Of a DNA stretch of 8,269 nt, positions 1 to 5,713 are shown one piece after another. The first letter of the stretch is position 1. Each line of letters starts with the position of its first letter. The notes beneath the pieces are model-generated. The model had not been told where the DNA came from, searched no databases, and worked only from the letters and a program-made list of their open reading frames with translations. Location of the stretch: assembly GCA_937924465.1 (NCBI GenBank), contig CALDSP010000228.1, positions 1 to 8,269 on the forward strand, read 5' to 3'. This DNA is from an uncultured Leptospiraceae bacterium (lineage in GTDB: Bacteria; Spirochaetota; Leptospiria; Leptospirales; Leptospiraceae). The translations under genes were made by a program, and so were the position numbers.

Positions 1-723
1 TCTTTCAAACCATTTACTTGAGATAGTGATTTCTTTTGGTTCATGCTTTAATGTGGTTTTAGTCTGCTCGGGAGAATACAAATAATCTAAGTTTTCAGGA
101 AATACATCTGTGTAAGTTACATCTTTTCCTAAGTGTTTCAAAGATTGTTCAAGTCCATTTCTTGCATGGACATTGTACCTATCTTCTTGTAATGCTAAAC
201 TATAATTTTCCGCACTTTTATCAAAACGTCTTTGTTCAAAATAATAATCAGCAATAGAAGTAAGAGCTTGGGAACGAAGTTCTCGATTTTCAGAATTACG
301 TAAAACGTAGCCTAAGTACGCTTTTCCTTCCTCTTCTTGGTTTAACTTGAGCAATAAATTTCCAAGCCTGTATTCTAAATTTTCTCTTTCTTGGGGAGAA
401 AGTTTTTCCATACTTGCAATTTCTTTGTATGCTTTTAAGGCTAAAAGACGATCTTTATTTTTTTCAAGAGCAACAGCTTGACCAAATTTAACTCGAAAAA
501 GATATTCTCCAGGAATTTTTTGAGCTGCTAATTCGTTGAATAACATAAGGGCTTTTCGGTTGCTTACTTTGTTTGTTTGTTTCAGGTATTCTTCTCCTTC
601 TTGAAGTTTTACAAGAAATTCTTCTTTTTTTGATTGAGACTCATTCAAATAAACAAAAGCTCCTGCAGCAAGTCCTAAAAAAATAAAAATAACTCCAAGA
701 ATTTTTAAAACTGTTTGATTCAT
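1..723 (-). CDS. membrane-anchored TPR protein, C-terminus cut by window edge
   Basis: The frame is open from an ATG at 723 to the left edge, giving 241 residues without a stop, so the C-terminus lies outside the window. Residues 5-26 are one hydrophobic helix followed by a charged segment, which suggests a single N-terminal anchor with the bulk outside the cytoplasm. Residues 35-200 are helical and repeat-like. The clearest TPR unit is about 153-184, with the pattern A-x3-A-D-Y-Y, then F-x2-A-x2-Y-x2-A-L and an acidic/N turn; less regular helical pairs lie at 57-105 and 113-145. TPR proteins are scaffolds for protein-protein contacts, and the partner cannot be told here. The ATG is preceded by a weak GGA seven bases upstream and a perfect TATAAT at 747-752, so it may have its own promoter. 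Specific function is not recognised. Confidence 0.85.
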   Translation of the reverse strand, partial: MNQTVLKILGVIFIFLGLAAGAFVYLNESQSKKEEFLVKLQEGEEYLKQTNKVSNRKALMLFNELAAQKIPGEYLFRVKFGQAVALEKNKDRLLALKAYKEIASMEKLSPQERENLEYRLGNLLLKLNQEEEGKAYLGYVLRNSENRELRSQALTSIADYYFEQRRFDKSAENYSLALQEDRYNVHARNGLEQSLKHLGKDVTYTDVFPENLDYLYSPEQTKTTLKHEPKEITISSKWFER

Positions 724-746
724 GTTTTTTCCATAATTGTTTTTTT

Positions 747-752
747 ATTATA
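747..752 (-). promoter_or_regulatory. putative -10 box (TATAAT) for the TPR gene
   Basis: On the minus strand a perfect TATAAT lies 23 bases upstream of the ATG at 723, which would give a very short leader. No convincing -35 hexamer is visible 16-18 bases upstream, so this rests on the -10 alone in AT-rich DNA. A weak SD (GGA) follows it. Confidence 0.35.
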
Positions 753-807
753 AGTGTTTAAAAATAAGGGTATTTGTCGAATATTTTTTTGAGTTTAAAC
801 AAATGAC

Positions 808-836
808 AAAACTATAATTTCTATAAAATTCGTTTT
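808..836 (-). terminator. weak hairpin after the 888-1760 lipoprotein gene
   Basis: Downstream of the stop at 888 the minus strand can pair AAAAC with GTTTT (808-812 with 832-836) around a smaller inner AATTT/AAATT stem. The stem is interrupted, almost entirely A/T, and its T-run is only four long. It is the best terminator candidate in the 724-887 gap but is not strong. Nothing else is evident in that gap apart from the -10 box at 747-752. Confidence 0.2.
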
Positions 837-887
837 ATTGAAATATAAAGGAAATACTTATTATAAAAAATTTATATACAAAGAAAT

Positions 888-1760
888 TTATCTTGGTTGT
901 AAATATCTTGCACTGGCTCCGTCAATATCTGGGGCTCCATCAAAAGAACCAGGATCCTTTAAAAAAGGATTACCTGTGTTAGGATCATTACGCGTAAAAG
1001 CATTTACAAGCTTCAAGTAAACAAAGCCATTATTTTTAATTTCGTCACGTAACGTAACAGAACATCCAATATTAAAGGTATTGTCCGTACTTAAGTTATC
1101 TAAGTCAAACCCATCTCCCCCCGATTTTGCTAAATTAAAAAGTTCTACTTCTGAAAGGCGATTGTTTTCTTCATGAAAAAGAACTGGATTTTTCCCTGCA
1201 AAATTTACCCAATATTCTGGATTTTTAGAATAAACACTGGGATTGGGATAAGTATAAATAGGATCAAAACCGCAATAGTTGACTCCATCAATGCTTACCT
1301 CTACAATCACTTGTTCCATAAAAACTTCATTTGGATTATTTTGATAAATAAAAGGATTTTCATAAACAACAAAATCAATTCCTACTCCATTGGTAACTTT
1401 TCTATTTGACCATTCTAAAACAATGTATCCTGTAGAAGAGCTTGTTCCTAAGGAGTAAACGTCAGTAGAACCACCAAATTTTCCGTTTCCTCGAACTCCA
1501 TTGATAGCTAAGTTAGAATTTTTGAAACCCTCTCCAGTACTTCCGGGAGCTTCTTTTACAAGATCTGCAAAGGCTTTGTAAAGGGGTGGAATAGTTTTAA
1601 AATTGGGACTAGTTTGTTGTAATAATAGAGGAAGAACTAAAAACTTTGAATTATTCTTATTATTATTAGAATTGGTGCAAAAAACAAATACGTTGTTTAC
1701 GAAAAGAATTAAACATAGAATTTTAAAAAACATTTTTATTTGAATTAAATTCAGTTTCAT
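888..1760 (-). CDS. LIC_13355-like surface lipoprotein
   Basis: Complete 290-residue protein. The N-terminus is a lipoprotein signal: basic start, hydrophobic stretch about 11-27, then a lipobox-like VFVFC with lipidated Cys28. This is looser than the E. coli consensus, as usual for spirochaetes. An Asn-rich tether follows (29-38). The mature domain has the pattern I associate with the leptospiral LIC_13355 lipoprotein family and related bacterial 'cell surface proteins': S-L-G then a hydrophobic strand (103-116), N-G-V-G-I-D-F-V-V-Y-E-N-P-F (124-137), V-E-V-S-I-D-G-V-N-Y (153-162), a G-G-D-G-F-D-L-D motif (214-221) and an Asp/Gly-rich end D-P-N-T-G-N-P-F (259-266) through D-I-D-G-A (278-282), possibly metal binding. 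The ATG at 1760 has AGGGA seven bases upstream; the next Met has none. It lies 59 bp downstream of another lipoprotein gene and may be co-transcribed with it past the hairpin at 1773-1803. Biochemical role is unknown; the family call is from memory of motifs. Confidence 0.8.
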   Translation of the reverse strand: MKLNLIQIKMFFKILCLILFVNNVFVFCTNSNNNKNNSKFLVLPLLLQQTSPNFKTIPPLYKAFADLVKEAPGSTGEGFKNSNLAINGVRGNGKFGGSTDVYSLGTSSSTGYIVLEWSNRKVTNGVGIDFVVYENPFIYQNNPNEVFMEQVIVEVSIDGVNYCGFDPIYTYPNPSVYSKNPEYWVNFAGKNPVLFHEENNRLSEVELFNLAKSGGDGFDLDNLSTDNTFNIGCSVTLRDEIKNNGFVYLKLVNAFTRNDPNTGNPFLKDPGSFDGAPDIDGASARYLQPR

Positions 1761-1772
1761 TTAAAAATCCCT

Positions 1773-1803
1773 AAAAAGACATTACTTTTCAGTAATGTCT
1801 TTT
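1773..1803 (-). terminator. perfect hairpin with GAAA loop between two lipoprotein genes
   Basis: Positions 1774-1786 and 1791-1803 are perfect reverse complements (13 bp). The minus-strand loop is GAAA, a stable GNRA tetraloop, and the RNA then has five Ts (1777-1773). It lies 17 bases after the stop of the 1820-2410 gene, so it reads as an intrinsic terminator. Its 3' end directly abuts the AGGGA SD (1768-1772) of the next gene. I find no good promoter between the hairpin and the end of the upstream gene, so it may be an attenuator with read-through. It could also shape translation of the downstream lipoprotein. Confidence 0.7.
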
Positions 1804-1819
1804 GTAATTTAGCTTTTCT

Positions 1820-2410
1820 TTACTCCCAATTTGTGTTTGTATTCAACTGAAGTGCTATACTCCAACCAAAAGCACCACATCCACTAGCTTTAGGATTAGT
1901 AGAATTAGTAACTGTGGGATCATTTTTTGCTTCATTTAAAGTGTTTTTTCCAAAAACAGCTATACAATAATAGAAGCATTTAGGAGCACTCTTCTCGCAA
2001 CCAGAAGAACTTACTTCAGTCCAGTCAATTCTTCCAAACTTTTTGGCATCGTAACTTCCTAATCCTTCTTGATAAAAAAGTCTTCTATTTGCTTTATCTA
2101 TCTCTACAATTCGGCTTGCTCCATTTCCGTAACTACTAGTACTAGACCAAGTTCCAGTTCCATCTACGTTTGTAGAAATTATTAAATAACCACTTTTTGT
2201 GTAGGTTGTTCCAATATAGAAGCCAATTTCCCAGTATCCGTTGATAGGAATTTCATATTGATTGAGCCTTTGTACTTCTGCAGTTTGTATAAGTGCCAAA
2301 AGTAAGTTTTGGTTAGCTTTTGTGTCATCTGACTTTTGGGTGCAATTTGAAAGAGTGAACAACAGAAGTGTTGTTTGCAGAAATATTGAAATTTGTTTAA
2401 GTTGTCTCAT
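1820..2410 (-). CDS. small lipoprotein of unknown function under a cobalamin riboswitch
   Basis: Complete 196-residue protein. It has a basic N-terminus, a hydrophobic core about 9-20 and lipobox L-S-N-C with lipidated Cys23, so it should be exported and membrane anchored. The mature part is rich in Gly, Ser, Thr, Asn and aromatic residues, with alternating strand-like stretches (57-80 and 86-113), suggesting a small beta-rich domain. It contains four further cysteines (138, 145, 149, 178). A C-terminal pattern Y-Y-C-x3-F-G-x-x-T-L-x-E-A, then S-G-C-G-x-F-x-W-S (about 147-184), resembles uncharacterised leptospiral lipoproteins as I recall them. The ATG at 2410 has a near-perfect AGGAGG (2416-2421) five bases upstream, fixing the start. 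The leader carries a B12 riboswitch, so expression is presumably cobalamin-controlled. A role in corrinoid binding or uptake is a guess from that regulation only. Confidence 0.8.
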   Translation of the reverse strand: MRQLKQISIFLQTTLLLFTLSNCTQKSDDTKANQNLLLALIQTAEVQRLNQYEIPINGYWEIGFYIGTTYTKSGYLIISTNVDGTGTWSSTSSYGNGASRIVEIDKANRRLFYQEGLGSYDAKKFGRIDWTEVSSSGCEKSAPKCFYYCIAVFGKNTLNEAKNDPTVTNSTNPKASGCGAFGWSIALQLNTNTNWE

Positions 2411-2465
2411 GTAAACCTCCTAGAAATAAATTTCTTCCAGAGATTTGGAGACCGCGAAACCTCTT

Positions 2466-2521
2466 AAAAAAGTAATAGCCCACCTAAGGCAGAGGATGCC
2501 TTTGAGTGTATGTACTTTTTT
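2466..2521 (-). terminator. long hairpin ending in T6, likely riboswitch expression platform
   Basis: Read on the minus strand, AAAAAAGTA (2521-2513) pairs perfectly with TACTTTTTT (2474-2466). Inside it, ATA/TAT and CAC/GTG pair with small bulges, and AAGGCA/TGCCTT (2502-2497 with 2491-2486) closes a five-base loop. About 21 base pairs in all end in six Ts, the form of an intrinsic terminator in the leader. A separate 8-bp hairpin, CGAATTTC with GAAGTTCG (2553-2546 with 2531-2524, one G-U pair), sits just before it and just after the B12 box. The arrangement aptamer, linker hairpin, terminator, SD fits a transcription-attenuating riboswitch. Whether ligand favours or prevents the hairpin cannot be read from sequence. 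Confidence 0.6.
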
Positions 2522-2552
2522 GGCGAACTTCCCCAGACCACGAGAGAAATTC

Positions 2553-2650
2553 GTAAGAGGAGTATCTGGCTTGGTAGAGGTTACTCTACTACACAGTTGC
2601 GGGTCAGCGCAGGATTCTCACCTGACTTCCTCCAAATTTGGAAATTAATG
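2553..2650 (-). promoter_or_regulatory. cobalamin (B12) riboswitch aptamer, compact type
   Basis: On the minus strand the conserved cobalamin riboswitch core is evident. GGTGAGAATCC (2622-2612) is followed by GCGCTGACCCGCAACTGT (2610-2593), matching the family core GGTGxAAATCC...GCxGxCCCGCxACTGT. CAGG/CCTG closes the P3 stem. A perfect P5-like stem (2589-2584 with 2579-2574, loop TAAC) leads straight to the B12 box AGCCAGATAC (2571-2562). The large peripheral insert with a GGGAAGG motif, found between P5 and the box in full-length class I members, is absent, so this looks like a compact variant. Upstream, GGAGGAAG stands where AGGGAA is usual. A possible P1 pairs GTAAGA (2669-2664) with TCTTAC (2558-2553), but its 5' strand lies inside the predicted promoter. 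It sits about 150 bases upstream of the lipoprotein start at 2410, in the same orientation. Confidence 0.88.
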
Positions 2651-2652
2651 AC

Positions 2653-2681
2653 AGTCTATTTTATCTTACAGTTCCTGTCAA
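2653..2681 (-). promoter_or_regulatory. sigma70-like promoter for the riboswitch leader
   Basis: On the minus strand a perfect -35 TTGACA (2681-2676) is followed after 17 bases by TAGACT (2658-2653), a 4 of 6 match to TATAAT. Transcription would start near 2646-2649, just ahead of the riboswitch core. The leader to the ATG at 2410 would be about 235 bases. An alternative -10, TAAAAT, overlaps the spacer but has no good -35. Confidence 0.55.
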
Positions 2682-2724
2682 CTTAAATACTTGCAAATTT
2701 AGTTATACATACTTTCCTTGTATC

Positions 2725-4449
2725 ATGACATCTAAACTAGTAAAACGATTTAAAGTAAAAAGTTTATTTCTTTTTATGTCTTCTGCAATTGTTGGAATTA
2801 TTTTTTCGTTATCAGCGTATAACGTCCTCAATAGTTGGTCACTTCGACAAAAAGTAGATTATCTTGGAGAAAGACCTTTTACAAGAATGAAACTTATTTA
2901 TAAAATTGCATGGCTAAACGAAGAAATTTATGGAAAAACTCTACAAGTTATATTTCACAAGAATTCTGTTTTTAAAGAGGCGCTCCTGAAAGATATTTCA
3001 GAAAAGCGAGAATTAAAAACAAAACTTTTAGAAGAATTAAAGTCTTTAATAGATAGAGAAAAAGGTCTGCAACTTTACAAAGAGATGATTGAAACAAAAG
3101 CTGAATACAAGAAAGACTTAGAATATTTACTTCAACTTTCCAACCAAGATGTTCCCATTGCTACTTTGGAAAAAGAGTTTATTTCAAGAGCTGTTCCAAA
3201 AATTCGCGCCTTACGTGCTCAACTTTCCAATTTTACTAACTTTCAAGAAGATATTTTCTTTGAAATCCTTTCAGATTTAAAAAGAGATTCAAAAATCAAT
3301 TCTTTCATAAATGTTTTATCCCTTTTTATTATGATTGTTGTTTCTTTTCTAGCGGGTTTTTTTGCATCCAAAACTGTTCGTACTCAAATCAAAGAAATTA
3401 ACCAAATTACTGAAGAGCTAGCAAATGGAAATCTTGAAGTCAAAATTGAATCTGCTAAAAGCAATGAGTTTGATACAATCAAAGAGGCTCTTCTTAAAAC
3501 AAAAGATAGTATTTCCGATGTAGTTCTTTCTTTGAGAAGCTCCATTGCCAACTTGCTGCGAGGAGCCAGTTTTTTAGAGAGAGTTTCGAATGATTTTACA
3601 TCCATTGCTCAAAAACAAGCCGCTTCTTCAGAACAAAGCTCTGCTACCTTAGAAGAGTTGACCTCTAGTTTTGACAATGTAGTTGGTTTTGTGCAAAATT
3701 CCAGTAAAAAACTAAAAGAGGTTAACTCTAAAACTCAAAACTTAAACGAGTCTTTAAAAGAGGTGAACAAATCTTTACAAAAAATGGTAAATAAAGCAGA
3801 AAATAGCAGTCGCCTAGCAGGTTCGGGAAGAGAGAATATTCAGAATACAAATGCTTCCATGAAAAAAATTTCCGATACTTCTCAACAAATTAGCAATTTA
3901 ATTGGACTCATCACTGAAATTTCTGATCAAACAAACTTGCTTGCACTCAACGCAGCCATTGAGGCGGCCCGAGCAGGAGAATCTGGGAGAGGATTTGCTG
4001 TAGTTGCTACTGAAGTTGCAAAGTTAGCCGAGAGAACTGCGGCAAATGTTAAAGATATTAAACAACTCATTCAATCTGTTTCTCATGCTATTAAACAAGG
4101 AGAAGAAAACGTTACAGAGACATCTAAATTTTTTGAGGCAGTCATTGAAAATATCCAAGAAATTAGTTCAGATGTTATCAATATTCGAGAAGTTCTTCAA
4201 AAACAGTTTGACAGTGTAGAAGAAATTGCAAAAGAAATTAGTACCTCTAGTCAAATTGTTTCAGAAATTGAGTTGGCTGTGGTTGAACAAAAACAAGCCA
4301 CTTATGAGATGAATAACTTAGCTCAAAGTTTAACTCAAGATGCTCAAGAACTTTCTGCCTCTGCTGAGGAAATAAATTCAAATGCAACAAACATAAAAGA
4401 AATTGCAAAAGCGTTAGGAGACAAGGTAAGTTTCTTTAAATTAAAGTAA
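2725..4449 (+). CDS. transmembrane methyl-accepting chemotaxis protein
   Basis: Complete chemoreceptor, 574 residues from ATG 2725. Layout: short basic N-terminus, TM1 about 13-33, mostly helical periplasmic sensor 34-193 (four-helix-bundle-like, ligand unknown), TM2 about 194-214, HAMP about 215-267, then the long coiled-coil signalling domain to the C-terminus. The diagnostic hairpin tip that binds CheA and CheW is intact at about 398-431: E-I-S-D-Q-T-N-L-L-A-L-N-A-A-I-E-A-A-R-A-G, then G-R-G-F-A-V-V-A. Gln/Glu-rich helices near 300-312 and 540-550 are plausible CheR/CheB methylation sites. No C-terminal CheR-tethering pentapeptide is seen. The frame is open further upstream to a TTG at 2638, but that extension would be translated from riboswitch and promoter DNA and lacks signal-like character. 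The ATG begins just before a normal TM1, though it has no clear SD. No che gene is adjacent, so it is an orphan receptor here. Confidence 0.95.
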   Translation: MTSKLVKRFKVKSLFLFMSSAIVGIIFSLSAYNVLNSWSLRQKVDYLGERPFTRMKLIYKIAWLNEEIYGKTLQVIFHKNSVFKEALLKDISEKRELKTKLLEELKSLIDREKGLQLYKEMIETKAEYKKDLEYLLQLSNQDVPIATLEKEFISRAVPKIRALRAQLSNFTNFQEDIFFEILSDLKRDSKINSFINVLSLFIMIVVSFLAGFFASKTVRTQIKEINQITEELANGNLEVKIESAKSNEFDTIKEALLKTKDSISDVVLSLRSSIANLLRGASFLERVSNDFTSIAQKQAASSEQSSATLEELTSSFDNVVGFVQNSSKKLKEVNSKTQNLNESLKEVNKSLQKMVNKAENSSRLAGSGRENIQNTNASMKKISDTSQQISNLIGLITEISDQTNLLALNAAIEAARAGESGRGFAVVATEVAKLAERTAANVKDIKQLIQSVSHAIKQGEENVTETSKFFEAVIENIQEISSDVINIREVLQKQFDSVEEIAKEISTSSQIVSEIELAVVEQKQATYEMNNLAQSLTQDAQELSASAEEINSNATNIKEIAKALGDKVSFFKLK

Positions 4450-4467
4450 CATATTATCTTTTGCTTT

Positions 4468-4488
4468 AAAAAAAATTTTTACAAAATT
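4468..4488 (-). terminator. weak A/T hairpin with T-run after panB
   Basis: In the 45-bp gap between the convergent MCP gene and panB, the minus strand reads AATTTT, a GTA loop, AAAATT, then six Ts. The stem has only A-T pairs, so its strength is doubtful. For the MCP gene on the + strand, TTAAAG (4441-4446) can pair with CTTTAA (4464-4469) around a long loop, also weak. Confidence 0.3.
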
Positions 4489-4494
4489 ATAATT

Positions 4495-5295
4495 CTAAGT
4501 TTCTGGAAAGAAAGTATTTTCTTTGCTAGGGAAACTTTGATTTTTTACTTCTTCATTGTAAAGATTAACTGCCTCCAAGATTATCTTTTCTAATTGAGCG
4601 TATTTCTTTAAAAATTTTGGATGAAATTCTTCATTCATTCCTAAAAGATCATGTAATACTAAGACTTGACCTGACGTGTAACGTCCTGCTCCAATTCCAA
4701 TTGTAATAATTCCAGAGCGATTATTTGCAAGATTTTTTCCTACCTCTTCTAAGGTCATTTCTAAGACAATAGCAAAAGCACCTTTCTCATGAAGTGCTAT
4801 AGCACTCTTTATAATCTCTGTAGAATTTTTTTGGATTTTATACCCTCCTAAAACTTGGTAGGATTGTGGTGTAAGTCCTACATGTCCCATAACGGGAATT
4901 CCTATTTTGGTAAGTCGTTCCACTTGACTCAAGGTTTGTTGATCTGCGCCTTCTAGTTTTATGGCATCTGCTCCTGTTTCTCTAAAAAGTTTACAAGCGT
5001 TTAAAATCCCCTCTTTGAATCCAACTTGATAACTTAGAAATGGCATGTCTACAATTATAGGAAGATTGGGAGCTCCTCTTTTTACTGCTTTGGCATGATA
5101 AATTATGTCATCTAACGTAACAGGAATTGTGTCTTTATGACCTTGGATCACCATACCTAAAGAATCACCTACAAGAATGGCATCAATATTTGTTTTACTC
5201 AATATTCTTGCAAAACTATAATCATAGCACGTAACGACACTAATTTTCTTTTCTGATTCATGAAGAGAACGAAACTTTTCTATGATGGTTTGCAT
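4495..5295 (-). CDS. panB: 3-methyl-2-oxobutanoate hydroxymethyltransferase
   Basis: Ketopantoate hydroxymethyltransferase (EC 2.1.2.11). It transfers the one-carbon unit of 5,10-methylene-tetrahydrofolate to 3-methyl-2-oxobutanoate, giving 2-dehydropantoate, the first committed step to pantothenate and CoA; cytoplasmic. Its 266 residues equal the family's usual length (E. coli 264) and it aligns end to end from memory. Visible hallmarks are T-C-Y-D-Y-S-F-A near 22-29, L-V-G-D-S-L-G-M with Mg-binding Asp44, D-M-P-F-L with Asp83, K-L-E-G with Lys113, G-H-V-G-L-T-P-Q-S at 137-145, L-E-M with putative catalytic Glu179, and G-I-G-A-G at 200-204. It is the last gene of the operon, only 10 bp after the STAS stop. 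No SD precedes its ATG, so translation may be coupled to the upstream gene. No other pantothenate gene is in the window. Confidence 0.97.
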   Translation of the reverse strand: MQTIIEKFRSLHESEKKISVVTCYDYSFARILSKTNIDAILVGDSLGMVIQGHKDTIPVTLDDIIYHAKAVKRGAPNLPIIVDMPFLSYQVGFKEGILNACKLFRETGADAIKLEGADQQTLSQVERLTKIGIPVMGHVGLTPQSYQVLGGYKIQKNSTEIIKSAIALHEKGAFAIVLEMTLEEVGKNLANNRSGIITIGIGAGRYTSGQVLVLHDLLGMNEEFHPKFLKKYAQLEKIILEAVNLYNEEVKNQSFPSKENTFFPET

Positions 5296-5305
5296 ATGAA
5301 ACTAT

Positions 5306-5713
5306 TTAAATTTTAGAACGAATTGCATCTTCTACACTTTTAGAAACTCTAAGCATGCTTTTCAGTTTAGTAAGTTCTAATACTGCAAGCACTTGTTTAC
5401 TTGGGGCACAAATTTTCAAGAAACCATCCATTTTTTTTAGTCTAGATTGTACCCCTAAGAATGCTCCTATCCCAGAGGAATCAATATAGTTTAGGTTTTC
5501 TAAATTTATGTATAATTTTAATTTACCAGAGTCTACTAGTTTATTTAAAATATTTTTTACACGAGGAGTGGAGTATAAGTTTAGGTCCCCCTTTATGTCT
5601 ATAATTACTCCATTTTCAGGAAGTTCAGGATGTCCATCTATTCTAGGATGGATTTCAAGTCCTGCTCCTTTATAATTAAACTCTGGAGAAGATAAATTTA
5701 TGTTTGGATCCAT
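5306..5713 (-). CDS. STAS-domain anti-sigma-factor antagonist
   Basis: 135-residue single-domain protein of the SpoIIAA/RsbV type. In such partner switches the unphosphorylated antagonist binds an anti-sigma or serine kinase regulator and frees its target; the kinase phosphorylates a conserved Ser to switch it off. The signature Y-I-D-S-S-G-I-G-A-F-L is at 76-86, with Ser79 in the position of SpoIIAA Ser58. The core runs from about 34 to the end: I-I-D-I-K-G-D-L strand, the signature helix, then C-A-P-S-K-Q-V-x-x-V-L-E-L and a terminal helix. Residues 1-33 are an extra N-terminal extension, polar and Pro/Gly-containing, of unknown role. The ATG at 5713 lies inside the last codons of galK (16-bp overlap) with GAGG (5721-5724) seven bases upstream. 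No kinase, phosphatase or sigma factor gene is nearby, so its partner is elsewhere. Confidence 0.93.
   Translation of the reverse strand: MDPNINLSSPEFNYKGAGLEIHPRIDGHPELPENGVIIDIKGDLNLYSTPRVKNILNKLVDSGKLKLYINLENLNYIDSSGIGAFLGVQSRLKKMDGFLKICAPSKQVLAVLELTKLKSMLRVSKSVEDAIRSKI

Noticed and set aside
838..1020. 60-codon open frame on + strand
   Set aside because: Lies opposite the 3' end of the lipoprotein gene 888-1760, no SD, low-complexity start; a shadow frame.
1173..1409. 78-codon open frame on + strand
   Set aside because: Entirely antisense to the well-supported lipoprotein gene; composition explained by that gene's codons.
2522..2545. Possible second riboswitch element (GGGGAAG on the minus strand)
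   Set aside because: It resembles a peripheral motif of long B12 riboswitches but comes after the B12 box and is better explained as part of the 2524-2553 hairpin.
2445..2648. 67-codon open frame on + strand
   Set aside because: Entirely antisense to the riboswitch leader; its bases are explained by RNA structure and the conserved B12 core.
2638..2724. 29-residue N-terminal extension of the chemoreceptor from TTG
   Set aside because: Would be translated from riboswitch and promoter DNA, has no SD, and places a long non-signal segment before TM1. ATG 2725 is preferred.
3384..3605. 73-codon open frame on - strand
   Set aside because: Antisense inside the MCP signalling region; no SD or domain.
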